Positions 1 through 7,743 of a stretch of DNA of 64,000 nt are shown one piece after another (the first letter of the stretch is position 1; each line of letters opens with the position of its first letter). The translations under genes were made by a program, and so were the position numbers. The notes beneath the pieces are model-generated. The model saw only the letters and a program-made list of their open reading frames with translations, searched no databases and was not told where the DNA came from. This stretch comes from JBFWRK01 sp050248955 (GTDB lineage: Bacteria > Actinomycetota > Acidimicrobiia > Acidimicrobiales > Ilumatobacteraceae): the NCBI GenBank assembly GCA_050248955.1, contig JBFWRK010000006.1, positions 186,001 through 250,000 of the forward strand. Reading direction: 5' to 3'.

Positions 1-1483
1 CGGGCAGCAGGAGATGGTGCTCGACGAGACCGACGAGCACCGAGAGGTCCGCCTCGGCGAGACCGAGCCGGGCGCCGATCGACGACACGACGTCCATCCC
101 GACGTGGCTGTGGTCGCCCGGGTAGCCCTTGCCGATGTCGTGCAGGAGCGCGCCGAGCACGAGCAGGTCCGGCCGCCCGACACGGTCGACGAGCCTCGCC
201 GCTTCTGCCGCGGCCTCCCACAGGTGCCGATCGACGGTGAAGCGGTGGTACGCGTTGCGCTGCGGCCGGCTGCGGTTCGGCGCCCACTCGGGAATCAGGT
301 GGACCCACAGGCCGCGGTGGTCGAGTGCTTCGATGACCGGGATCGCGGCATGGCCGCACAGCAGCAGCTCGACGAGGAGCTCGCGCGCCTGGGCCGGCCA
401 GGGGGTGGGCATGGCCGCTGGTCGGTCGGCGAGCCGTTCGAGGGAGTGACGGTCGATGCGCTGGCTGCGCCGCGCCGCAGTGGTCGCGGCATGCAGCACG
501 AGCATTGCGTCGCGGCTCGGATCGGCGTCCGGGACGAGGTGGACGCCGAGCTCGTCGGCGAACAGCCCGTTCCCGAGATCCTCGGGAGCGAGCGCTCGCC
601 CCTTGTTCCGGGTCCGAGCCTGCTCGACCTCGACCCGCTCCCACACCTCGTCGTTGATCAGCGAGATCGTGCGGGCGGCTGCCGCGACCTCGGCCATCAG
701 GACGTCGGCGTCGGCGATCCCCAGCGCGTCCGCGACGCCGTCCTGCTCCTGCAGCATCAGCCGATCGCCGCGCCGGCCGGTGATGCGGTGCAGTTCGACG
801 CGTGCTTCGAGGAGCACCTCGTACGCCGCCCGGAGCCGCTCGTCGTCGCGCTCGAGCAGCACGGGACGGGCGAGCGCCGCCCAGCGCAACGTGTGCACGT
901 CGCGCAGGCCGCCGCGGCTCTCCTTCAGATCGGGCTCGAGCAGGAACGCGAGCTCGCCGAACGCCTCGGCCCGCGCCGCCACCGAGGTGGACAGCGCGCC
1001 GAGCCACTTCAGGCCGCCCTGCACCCACCGCGCCCTGGCGGTCTCGCCGAGCTCGGCGCCGAGCTCGGCAGCCCCACCGATCGTCCGCACGTCGAGCAGT
1101 GCCGTTGCCGTGTCGAGGTCGTCGGCGGCGAGCGAGATCGCTTCCTTCATCGTCCGCACGGCGTGGCCGAGCTTCACCCGCTGGTCCCAGATCGGATACC
1201 AGAGCGCCTGGGCGATCTCGCCGATGTCGCGCCGGTTCCGGTGCACGAGCACGAGGTCGAGGTCGCTGCCGGGGCAGAGCTCGGCCCGCCCGTACCCGCC
1301 CACGGCGAGGAGTGCGACGCCCGTCGGGTCCGGGACGACCGACGCGAACAGGTCCTGCAGCCAGCCGTCGGTGACGGACGCCAGCGCTCGGGCGAACGCG
1401 GAGCCGCGCTTCGACCGGTCACCGATCACGCCCGCCGTCCGACTGGCGAGGTCGTCCGTCGAGGTGGTCCCGGGCGCGTCCAT
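1..1483 (-). CDS. glnD: [Protein-PII] uridylyltransferase / uridylyl-removing enzyme, N-terminal part (cut by window edge)
   Basis: GlnD adds and removes UMP on the PII signalling protein in response to glutamine, linking nitrogen status to glutamine synthetase control. The minus-strand frame is open from the ATG at 1483 to the window edge (494 codons), so the C-terminal ACT domains lie outside. Residues about 62-76 hold the nucleotidyltransferase signature GGYGR followed by SDLDL, with the two metal-binding aspartates. Near residue 460 the HD phosphohydrolase motif LLHDIGKG appears, and a further histidine pair (VEHH) lies at the edge. The ATG overlaps the TGA of the upstream peptidase gene (TGATG), so translation is probably coupled. 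In other actinobacteria this family can act as an adenylyltransferase on PII; the sequence does not decide between the two. Confidence 0.93.
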   Translation of the reverse strand, partial: MDAPGTTSTDDLASRTAGVIGDRSKRGSAFARALASVTDGWLQDLFASVVPDPTGVALLAVGGYGRAELCPGSDLDLVLVHRNRRDIGEIAQALWYPIWDQRVKLGHAVRTMKEAISLAADDLDTATALLDVRTIGGAAELGAELGETARARWVQGGLKWLGALSTSVAARAEAFGELAFLLEPDLKESRGGLRDVHTLRWAALARPVLLERDDERLRAAYEVLLEARVELHRITGRRGDRLMLQEQDGVADALGIADADVLMAEVAAAARTISLINDEVWERVEVEQARTRNKGRALAPEDLGNGLFADELGVHLVPDADPSRDAMLVLHAATTAARRSQRIDRHSLERLADRPAAMPTPWPAQARELLVELLLCGHAAIPVIEALDHRGLWVHLIPEWAPNRSRPQRNAYHRFTVDRHLWEAAAEAARLVDRVGRPDLLVLGALLHDIGKGYPGDHSHVGMDVVSSIGARLGLAEADLSVLVGLVEHHLLLP

Positions 1484-3315
1484 CAGGCGACCGTCACGTC
1501 GAGATCGGCGGCGAGTGCGTCGTAGTCGCTGATCCGGCGGCGCAGCACGGCGAGGCTCGCCGTCCAGAACGCCTCGTCGGTGACGTCGAGGCCGAAGGCA
1601 GCGCCGAGCTCCTCGGCGGTCTCCATGCCGGCCCTGGACAGCAGGTCGTCGTAGCCGGTCCGGAACCGGTCGGGGTCCTCGCGGAAGATCGCGTAGAGCC
1701 CGAGCCCGAACAGGAGGCCGTACGTGTACGGCCAGTTGTAGAAGTGCGCGCCGTAGTAGTGCGGCTTCACCGCCCACATGTACGGATGGGCGGTCGTCTG
1801 ATCGAGCCCGTCGCCGTACGCCTCGGCCTGCGCCGCGAGCATCAGCTCGTTGAGCTCGGCGGCGGCCAGCGTGCGCTGCGCGCGGCGTTCGAACACCGAC
1901 TGCTCGAAGAGGAACCGGCTGTGGATGTCGACGACCACCTGCGTCGCGCCCTGGAGGTCGACGTCGAGCAGCGCGAGCCGGTCGGCACCCTGCAGGCGGG
2001 CGAGGCCCTCCTCGACGACGAGGGTCTCGCAGAAGATGCTGGCGGTCTCGGCGAGCGCCATCGGCAGCATCCGCTGCAACGCCGTGCGATCGGCCAACTG
2101 GGTGTTGTGGTAGGCGTGGCCGAGCTCGTGCGCGAGCGTCTGCACGCTGTCGACGCTGTCCTGCCAGTTCAGCAGCACGAGCGAGCGGTCGCCCGTGAGC
2201 TTCATGCAGAACGCGCCGCCGACCTTGCCACTGCGCGGTCCGGCATCGACCCACTGCTCCGACACGGCGCGTCCGACGAGCGCGCCGAGCGCCGGGCCAT
2301 AGGACGTGAAGGCGTTGTCGACGATGTCGAGCCCCTCGTGCCAGGACACCGTGGGCCTGGCGAACGGGAGCGGGGCGACGAGGTCCCACCACGCGAGGCC
2401 GCCCTCGCCGCCGTGCAGCCGCGCCTTCCTCCGCATCCACGCGCGGAAGTCGGGCAACGACGCAACGACCGCAGCATGCATCGCCTCGAACGTCGGCCGG
2501 CCCACGCTGTTCGCGAACAGCGACGCGTCGAGCGGCTGGTCCCAACCGCGCCGGCGGTTCACCACGACGGCGTCACCCTTGATGCCGTTCATCGCCGCCG
2601 TGCAGGCGACGGCGACGGTCGGCCAGGTCGCGAGCTCGGCGTCATACGCAGCGCGCCGCGTCGCAGGATCGTGATGGGTGGCGAGCCCGCGGACCGCTGC
2701 CATCGGCAGGCGTTCGACCGACCCGTCGGGCAGGTGCACGTCGGCGGAGAGCTGCGATGTGGTGTCGGCGTGCAGTCGGGCCCATGCCGTCGGACCGCTC
2801 GTGCTCAGCTCGGCGTAAAGGCCCTCTTCTGCTTCGGACATCTGGTGCTGTGCGCGCTCGGCCAGGCGTTGCAGCGGGCCGGCGTGCTCACCGGCTGCCG
2901 GGCTCACCGTGGCGAGGCCGTCCGGCCCGAGCGCGGCGACCCAATCGGAGAACCGCGCCAGCAGCGGACGGAGCTTCGCGTCGAGCACCTGGATCCGGCT
3001 CGCCACGGACTGCGCGGTGTCGTCGAACGAATCGGTCGAGACGAACGAGTGGACGAACGCGCGCAGCTCACCGAGGTCGTTCATCGTCGCGTTGAGCGCG
3101 GCGATGACCTGGTCGGCGGCTCGACCGTCGGCGGGCGTCGCTACCCGCGGCGCGGTGGCGCGAACGTCGTGCTCGTCGAACAGCGCCGTCGTGCGGGCGA
3201 CGTCGGCACCGATACGTTCCAGCGAGTCGACGAAGGTGCGGCTCTCCACCGATTCGTGGAGCACCGTGGCGTCCCAACGGGGCAGCTCGGGCGGGTCGAT
3301 CGTCGCGCTGCTCAC
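1483..3315 (-). CDS. M3 family oligoendopeptidase (PepF-like)
   Basis: A 610-residue cytoplasmic zinc metallopeptidase of the M3 (thimet oligopeptidase/PepF) family, expected to cut short peptides. The zinc motif HELGH is at residues 396-400 inside AHELGHAYHNT, and the third ligand glutamate is likely in ALAETASIFCE about 25 residues later. The start is the GTG at 3315, which overlaps the stop of the upstream mshD gene (GTGA). The frame continues open upstream, but that part lies over mshD in another frame and looks like arginine-rich antisense noise. It sits between mshD and glnD in a tightly overlapping minus-strand operon. The exact substrate is not predictable. Confidence 0.92.
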   Translation of the reverse strand: MSSATIDPPELPRWDATVLHESVESRTFVDSLERIGADVARTTALFDEHDVRATAPRVATPADGRAADQVIAALNATMNDLGELRAFVHSFVSTDSFDDTAQSVASRIQVLDAKLRPLLARFSDWVAALGPDGLATVSPAAGEHAGPLQRLAERAQHQMSEAEEGLYAELSTSGPTAWARLHADTTSQLSADVHLPDGSVERLPMAAVRGLATHHDPATRRAAYDAELATWPTVAVACTAAMNGIKGDAVVVNRRRGWDQPLDASLFANSVGRPTFEAMHAAVVASLPDFRAWMRRKARLHGGEGGLAWWDLVAPLPFARPTVSWHEGLDIVDNAFTSYGPALGALVGRAVSEQWVDAGPRSGKVGGAFCMKLTGDRSLVLLNWQDSVDSVQTLAHELGHAYHNTQLADRTALQRMLPMALAETASIFCETLVVEEGLARLQGADRLALLDVDLQGATQVVVDIHSRFLFEQSVFERRAQRTLAAAELNELMLAAQAEAYGDGLDQTTAHPYMWAVKPHYYGAHFYNWPYTYGLLFGLGLYAIFREDPDRFRTGYDDLLSRAGMETAEELGAAFGLDVTDEAFWTASLAVLRRRISDYDALAADLDVTVA

Positions 3316-4229
3316 AGCACCCGCCTCGCGGGCAGATCGCCGACGAAGGCGCGGTCCGTGCGGTGCACCGAGAACCCGAGGCGCTCGTAGAGGTGAACTG
3401 CCGCAGTGTTGTCGGCGTCGACGTACAGCATGCCGATCGGCGCGCCACGGCCAGCGAGGTGGTCGAGGCCGGCGAGCGTCAGCGCCGACCCGAGGCCGAG
3501 GCCGTGGAAGTCCGGGTCGACGGCGATCACGTAGATCTCGCCGAGCGGTGGTTCGTGGTCGGCGTGGACCTTCGTCCAGCAGAACCCCGCCAGGCGCCCG
3601 TCCCGCTCGTGCAGCAGGAAGCCGTCCTGGTCGAACCACGGCTCCTTCTCTCGGGCGAGCAGCGTGTCGAGCGTCCATCCGCCCTGCTCTGGATGCCAGT
3701 GGAAGGCGCGGTTGTTGACCTCGAGCCACGCCGCCTCGTCGGCGCCCGGCACGAACGGCCGGGTCGCCAGCTCGTACGGCATGCCGGTCGGCAGCGGTCG
3801 GCGCATCTGGTGGAGGCGGCGGCCCGGCGCGAGCCCCACGGCCGCTGCCAGCCGCTCGTGGACCGGCGTCGGCTCGAACACCCACCAGTGGACGTGGCCA
3901 CCGCCCTCGTCGGCGACGACCCCGGCGGCGGCGTCGAGCAGCACGGTGCCGATCGACTCGAGCTCGTAGCGGTGGTCGGGGTGGACGACGAGCTCGAACG
4001 CCCAGGAGTCGTTGCCGCGTGACAGCTGGGCGTAGGCGACCGGGTGGGGGACGTCCGGCTCCCACGCCATCAGGCCGGCGAAACCGGGTCGGCCACCCTC
4101 GACCAGGTCGAGCCACAGGTGGTCGGAGAGCGGGCGATGGCCGTCGGCCCGCTCGACTGCCGTGAGGAGCGCCTGCACCTCGGTGATCTCGTGCGGGGCG
4201 AGCTCACGCTTGACGTCGAGGCGGCGCAT
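3312..4229 (-). CDS. mshD: Mycothiol synthase (double GNAT acetyltransferase)
   Basis: MshD acetylates the cysteinyl amine of Cys-GlcN-Ins to make mycothiol, the main low-molecular-weight thiol of actinobacteria. The 305-residue product has two GNAT folds. The C-terminal one carries the acetyl-CoA-binding stretch GEIYVIAVDPDFHGLGLGS and the ending VDADNTAAVHLYERLGF, both typical of MshD. The start is set at 4229 (MRRLDVKREL) because TACCCT lies 8 bases upstream on the minus strand, matching the leaderless promoter pattern of this window; an in-frame ATG at 4298 would overlap nth. It heads the mshD-peptidase-glnD operon and is divergent from nth. A mycothiol-dependent formaldehyde dehydrogenase at 56565 fits the same thiol system. 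Confidence 0.9.
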   Translation of the reverse strand: MRRLDVKRELAPHEITEVQALLTAVERADGHRPLSDHLWLDLVEGGRPGFAGLMAWEPDVPHPVAYAQLSRGNDSWAFELVVHPDHRYELESIGTVLLDAAAGVVADEGGGHVHWWVFEPTPVHERLAAAVGLAPGRRLHQMRRPLPTGMPYELATRPFVPGADEAAWLEVNNRAFHWHPEQGGWTLDTLLAREKEPWFDQDGFLLHERDGRLAGFCWTKVHADHEPPLGEIYVIAVDPDFHGLGLGSALTLAGLDHLAGRGAPIGMLYVDADNTAAVHLYERLGFSVHRTDRAFVGDLPARRVL

Positions 4230-4279
4230 GGAAGGGGAGGGTACCGACCGATCGGCGCTCGCCGTAGCCTGCTCGATCG

Positions 4280-4930
4280 ATGGGCACCCCTCGCACACCG
4301 AAGGGTCGCGCCCGGCGTGTCGCCGAGCTCCTCGCGGAGGAGTACCCCGAGGCCCGTTGCGAGCTCGACCACCGCAATCCCTACGAGCTGCTGACGGCGA
4401 CGATCCTCTCCGCGCAGACGACCGACGTGCGGGTCAACCTCGTCACGCCGACGCTGTTCGCGAAGTACCCGACCGTGGAGGACCTCGCCGGCGCTGACGA
4501 GGGCGAGCTGCAGGAGATCATCCGCTCGACCGGGTTCTACCAGAACAAGGCGCGCAGCCTGCTCGGCATGGCGAACGCGGTGATCGACCGGTTCGGCGGC
4601 GAGGTGCCGAGCGCGCTCGAGGATCTCGTGACGTTGCCAGGTGTCGGGCGCAAGACCGGGAACGTCGTGCGCAGCGTCGCCTTCGGCCTGCCGGGGCTCC
4701 CGGTCGACACGCACGTCGGTCGTCTTGCCCGCCGGCTCGGCTTCACGACCGAGGAGGATCCGGTCAAGGTCGAGCTCGTGTTGAACTCGTTCCTGCCGCC
4801 GAAGGAGTGGGGTCCGTTCAGCCTCCGGTTGATCCTCCACGGACGCCGGGTGTGCGACGCGAAGCGCCCGCGCTGCGGTGACTGCACGCTGGAGCCGTTG
4901 TGCCCCTCATCGCGGTTGTTCAAGAAGTAG
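4280..4930 (+). CDS. nth: Endonuclease III (DNA glycosylase/AP lyase)
   Basis: This base-excision repair enzyme removes oxidised pyrimidines and nicks at the abasic site. The 216-residue protein shows the helix-hairpin-helix LPGVGRKTGNVV with the catalytic lysine, LPVDTHVGRL with the catalytic aspartate, and the C-terminal 4Fe-4S cluster ligands in the spacing C-x6-C-x2-C-x5-C (CDAKRPRCGDCTLEPLC). A TAGCCT element lies 9 bases before the ATG. The gene is divergent from mshD across 50 bp. Length and motifs are standard for the family. Confidence 0.96.
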   Translation: MGTPRTPKGRARRVAELLAEEYPEARCELDHRNPYELLTATILSAQTTDVRVNLVTPTLFAKYPTVEDLAGADEGELQEIIRSTGFYQNKARSLLGMANAVIDRFGGEVPSALEDLVTLPGVGRKTGNVVRSVAFGLPGLPVDTHVGRLARRLGFTTEEDPVKVELVLNSFLPPKEWGPFSLRLILHGRRVCDAKRPRCGDCTLEPLCPSSRLFKK

Positions 4931-4982
4931 CACGTAGGTCGAGCGACTCAAAAGATTCTGAGCGAACCACGCAGGGTGGCGC

Positions 4983-5010
4983 TTGCAAACGCGGACGCCG
5001 TGTGTAAGAT
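4983..5010 (+). promoter_or_regulatory. Sigma-70-type promoter for a probable small RNA
   Basis: TTGCAA (4983-4988) and TAAGAT (5005-5010) are separated by 16 bp, close to the housekeeping consensus. No open reading frame with a credible start follows before the terminator at 5084-5116, so this promoter probably drives a non-coding transcript starting near 5017. Confidence 0.5.
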
Positions 5011-5016
5011 GGCGTC

Positions 5017-5116
5017 ACCAACCAGGTTCCCGCCACCTGGTTTGCGGGTGACGCTGGGATCCGCCGCCTGGCGTCGCATGCGCGACGGCCCCGAAAGGGG
5101 CCGTCGCCGTATTTTT
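5017..5116 (+). ncRNA. Candidate small structured RNA downstream of nth
   Basis: A transcript of roughly 100 nt is bounded by the promoter at 4983-5010 and the intrinsic terminator at 5084-5116. The 5' part can fold into a long hairpin: 5012-5019 (GCGTCACC) pairs with 5047-5054 (GGTGACGC), and 5020-5026 (AACCAGG) pairs with 5036-5042 (CCTGGTT), leaving a 9-base loop. If transcription starts at 5017, the outer helix loses some pairs and the inner helix stays intact. I do not recognise a known family: it lacks the C-rich loops of 6C RNA. The structure could also act on the other strand, so orientation is inferred from promoter and terminator. Confidence 0.45.
5084..5116 (+). terminator. Rho-independent terminator
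   Basis: A perfect 9-bp stem, GACGGCCCC (5084-5092) and GGGGCCGTC (5097-5105), closes a GAAA tetraloop and is followed by GCCGTATTTTT. The T-run is on the plus strand only, so it ends plus-strand transcription, either the small RNA or read-through from nth. Confidence 0.85.
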
Positions 5117-5137
5117 GGCGATGTTCGACGGTCACGT

Positions 5138-5341
5138 TCAGTGATCACGGTTGCTGAGCCGTTTGGCCCGTTCCAGGTGCCGGCCCGCTGCCACGAGCGA
5201 CCGCTCGGCCTCGAACAGCGTCGAGAGCAGATCCTCCGTCTCGGGCGAGCCGAGTGCCGGCGCGAGCGAGGCGATCCGCTCTCGCAGGCCGGCGATGGTG
5301 TCGGTGATCGAGGAGACCTCGGCGTGGATGGACGACGACAT
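5138..5341 (-). CDS. Small hypothetical helical protein (67 aa)
   Basis: A 67-residue product, mostly charged and helix-prone, with heptad-like spacing of hydrophobic residues (ITDTIAGLRERIASL, LLSTLFEAERSLVAAG). This suggests a small coiled-coil or helical-hairpin protein in the cytoplasm; there is no signal peptide or membrane segment. On the minus strand GAGACT lies 6 bases before the ATG at 5341, consistent with a leaderless start. It is divergent from hisC across 67 bp. I recognise no family; it resembles the kind of short lineage-specific protein often found in this class. Confidence 0.6.
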   Translation of the reverse strand: MSSSIHAEVSSITDTIAGLRERIASLAPALGSPETEDLLSTLFEAERSLVAAGRHLERAKRLSNRDH

Positions 5342-5408
5342 CCGGTCAGTCTCGCCGCCAGCGAACCCGTTGGGGGTGCTCGCACCACCGTCGGTAGCCT
5401 CGCCACCT

Positions 5409-6470
5409 GTGACGACGGTGCCGGTGCGGGACGATCTACGGGCACTCGAGGGCTATCACTCGCCCCAGGTCTCCGTTCGGGTCAGGCTCAACACGAACGA
5501 GTCGCCCGCGCCGCCCCCGGCCGCGTGGCGAGATGCGCTGGCAGCCGAGATGTCGCGCATCGAGTGGCACCGCTACCCGGACCGTGCGGCACGCGAGCTG
5601 CGCGACGCGATCGGGGCCACGCACGGCGTCGACGGCGATCAGGTGTTCGTCGCCAACGGCTCGAACGAGGTGCTCCAGACCCTGTTGCTCACCTACGCCG
5701 GCGCGGGGCGCTACGTCGCCACGTTCGAGCCGACGTACCAGCTCCACGGGCACCTCGCCCGGATCAGCGGCGCGACGGTGGTCGAGGGGGAGCGAGCGGC
5801 TGACTTCAGCCTCGATCTGGCCGAAGTCGAGCGGGTGCTCACCGAGTTCCGCCCGCTGGTGACGTTCCTCTGCTCGCCGAACAACCCGACCGGCCTGGTC
5901 GAGCCGGAGGAGAACGTCCGGACGGTGCTCGACCAGGCGCCGGGGATCCTGCTCGTCGACGAGGCCTACGGCCAGTTCGCGCCGTGGTCGGCGCTCGACC
6001 TGCTCGCCGAGGACCGCCCGCTCGCGGTGAGCAGGACGTTCTCGAAGACGTGGTCGATGGCTGCCGCTCGGCTCGGCTACCTCGTCGGGCCGGCCTGGCT
6101 CGTGACCGAGCTCGAGAAGGTCGTCCTGCCGTACCACCTCGACGCCGCGAAGCAGATCGCCGGGCGGCTCGCGCTGCGGTTCGTGGACGAGATGGAAGAG
6201 CGCGTGCAGCAGGTGATCGCGGAGCGCGAGCGGATCTCGAGCGCGCTGCGCGAGCTCCCGGTCGACGTCTGGCCGAGCGGTGCGAACTTCGTGCTGTTCC
6301 GCCCGCGCGAGGTCGCGGGACGCGCGGTCTGGCAGGCGCTCGTCGCCCGCAGCGTGCTGATCCGGGACTGCTCCAGCTGGCCGCGGCTCGACGACTGCCT
6401 GCGGGTCACGGTCGGGACGCCGGCCGAGAACGACGAGTTCCTCGCCGCGCTCACGGAGGTCCTGACATGA
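5409..6470 (+). CDS. hisC: Histidinol-phosphate aminotransferase
   Basis: HisC is a PLP enzyme converting imidazole-acetol phosphate and glutamate to histidinol phosphate. The 353-residue product has the fold-type I aminotransferase motifs SPNNPTG, the PLP-contacting aspartate in LLVDEAYG and the Schiff-base lysine in SRTFSKTWSMAAARLGY. The GTG at 5409 is preferred over upstream in-frame ATGs because TAGCCT ends 8 bases before it and because the upstream part would overlap the divergent small gene. It leads the hisC-B-H-A-F operon; hisB begins inside its stop codon. No hisD is present just upstream, unlike the M. tuberculosis arrangement. Confidence 0.93.
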   Translation: MTTVPVRDDLRALEGYHSPQVSVRVRLNTNESPAPPPAAWRDALAAEMSRIEWHRYPDRAARELRDAIGATHGVDGDQVFVANGSNEVLQTLLLTYAGAGRYVATFEPTYQLHGHLARISGATVVEGERAADFSLDLAEVERVLTEFRPLVTFLCSPNNPTGLVEPEENVRTVLDQAPGILLVDEAYGQFAPWSALDLLAEDRPLAVSRTFSKTWSMAAARLGYLVGPAWLVTELEKVVLPYHLDAAKQIAGRLALRFVDEMEERVQQVIAERERISSALRELPVDVWPSGANFVLFRPREVAGRAVWQALVARSVLIRDCSSWPRLDDCLRVTVGTPAENDEFLAALTEVLT

Positions 6471-7075
6471 CCGGCACCCTTCGCCCGGCTCGCGCCGCGA
6501 CGAGATCGCGCACGACGAAGGAGACCTCGATCGAGCTGTCGATCGACCTCGACGGCAGCGGGCGGACGCAGATCAGCACCGGCCTGCCGTTCTACGATCA
6601 CATGCTCGACCAGCTCGGCCGCCACGGCGGGTTCGACCTGACGATCGCGGCCACCGGCGACCTGCACGTCGACAGCCATCACACCGTCGAGGACGTCGCG
6701 ATCGCGCTCGGCGAGGCGTTCCGCGAAGCGCTCGGCGACAAGTCCGGCGTGCGCCGCTTCGCGTCCGGGTCGTTCCCGCTCGACGAGGCGCTCGTCGAGG
6801 TCGCGCTCGATCTCTCCGGCCGGCCGTACCTCGTCTGGGACGTCACGTTCCCCGAGTGCCTGCCGCTCGGCATGCCGCCCTTCGACCCGCAGCTCACCGA
6901 GCACGTGTTCCACAGCTTCACGACTGCGGCGGGCATCACGTTGCACATCTCGCTCGAACGGGGGACGAACGTGCACCACATCATCGAAGCGACGTTCAAG
7001 GGCGTGGCTCGCTGCCTGCGCGACGCGGTGCGCGTCGAAGGCGACGGCGTGCCGTCCACGAAAGGCGTCCTCTGA
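6467..7075 (+). CDS. hisB: Imidazoleglycerol-phosphate dehydratase
   Basis: HisB dehydrates imidazole glycerol phosphate to imidazole-acetol phosphate. The 202-residue single-domain protein (without the phosphatase domain of the enterobacterial fusion) shows the metal-binding histidine motifs FYDHMLDQLGRHG, DSHHTVEDVAIALGEA and a second half-repeat EHVFHSF and VHHIIEATFKG. The ATG at 6467 overlaps the hisC stop (ATGA), with GGAGG at 6455-6459 as ribosome binding site inside hisC. A 16-bp repeat starting in the last codons is copied twice more before hisH. Confidence 0.96.
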   Translation: MTGTLRPARAATRSRTTKETSIELSIDLDGSGRTQISTGLPFYDHMLDQLGRHGGFDLTIAATGDLHVDSHHTVEDVAIALGEAFREALGDKSGVRRFASGSFPLDEALVEVALDLSGRPYLVWDVTFPECLPLGMPPFDPQLTEHVFHSFTTAAGITLHISLERGTNVHHIIEATFKGVARCLRDAVRVEGDGVPSTKGVL

Positions 7076-7116
7076 GATGACGGTGTCCGCTGAGATGAAC
7101 GGCGTCCTCTGAGATG
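7064..7116 (+). repeat. Three 16-bp near-identical repeats forming an 11-codon mini-ORF between hisB and hisH
   Basis: GGCGTCCTCTGAGATG occurs at 7064-7079 and, identically, at 7101-7116; GGTGTCCGCTGAGATG lies between them at 7082-7097. The first copy spans the hisB stop, the last carries the hisH ATG. From the ATG at 7077 a mini-ORF of 11 codons (MTVSAEMNGVL) runs to a TGA at 7110-7112, one base before the hisH ATG. This looks like a local tandem duplication of the gene junction and may preserve translational coupling through stop-and-restart. Confidence 0.7.
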
Positions 7117-7743
7117 GCGATGATCGCGGTGCTCGACTACGGCATCGGCAACCTCCGCTCGGCGCAGAAGGCGCTGCAGCACGTCGGCGCCGATGCCCGC
7201 CTCACGGCCGACCCCGGACTGGTGCGTGAGGCGGCCGCGGTCGTGCTGCCCGGTGTCGGTGCGTTCGGCGCCTGCCTCGACGCGCTGCGGGCGGCGGGAC
7301 TCGAGCCGGTCGTCCACGAGGCGGTGCTGTCCGGGCGCCCCTTCCTCGGGATCTGCGTCGGCCAGCAGATGCTGTTCGACGGCAGCGAGGAGGATCCGCA
7401 CGCCCGTGGCCTGGGCGTGATCCCCGGGATGGTGTCGTGGATCCCACCGGGCGTGAAGCGCCCGCAGATGCAGTGGAACCAGTTGCACCTCCTGCGACCG
7501 GACGACGCGATGTTCGCAGGGCTCGGCAACCGGCCGTGGATGTACTTCGTCCACTCGCTGCACGGCGTCCCGAGCGATCCGGCGGACGTCGCCGCCACCT
7601 GCGAGTACGGCACCGAGCTCAATGCCGCGTTCCGGCGAGGGAACGTCTTCGCGACGCAGTTCCATCCCGAGAAGTCGGCGAGCGCCGGGCTCGCCCTGCT
7701 CGGCAACTTCGTCGCCGTCACCGCAGCCAGGGTGTCGGTGTGA
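7114..7743 (+). CDS. hisH: Imidazole glycerol phosphate synthase, glutaminase subunit
   Basis: HisH hydrolyses glutamine and channels ammonia to HisF. The 209-residue class I glutamine amidotransferase has the oxyanion region PGVGAFG, the nucleophile cysteine in GICVGQQMLFDGSEE and the His/Glu pair in ATQFHPEKS. The start is the ATG of the third junction repeat, where MAMIAVLDYGIGN aligns with family N-termini. hisA starts within its stop codon (GTGA overlap). Its partner HisF is two genes downstream. Confidence 0.96.
   Translation: MAMIAVLDYGIGNLRSAQKALQHVGADARLTADPGLVREAAAVVLPGVGAFGACLDALRAAGLEPVVHEAVLSGRPFLGICVGQQMLFDGSEEDPHARGLGVIPGMVSWIPPGVKRPQMQWNQLHLLRPDDAMFAGLGNRPWMYFVHSLHGVPSDPADVAATCEYGTELNAAFRRGNVFATQFHPEKSASAGLALLGNFVAVTAARVSV

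Noticed and set aside
14..1525. Long plus-strand open frames (about 500 and 358 codons) over the first 1.5 kb
   Set aside because: They are antisense to glnD, whose GGYGR, SDLDL and HD motifs are clear; the plus-strand products are arginine/histidine-rich and family-free, as expected from GC-rich antisense.
3316..4116. N-terminal extension of the M3 peptidase to 877 residues
   Set aside because: The added part is mshD read in another frame; the GTG at 3315 overlapping the mshD stop gives a normal family length.
5012..5054. 6C RNA or other known actinobacterial RNA family at the nth hairpin
   Set aside because: The loops lack the runs of six cytosines; kept only as an unassigned small RNA candidate.
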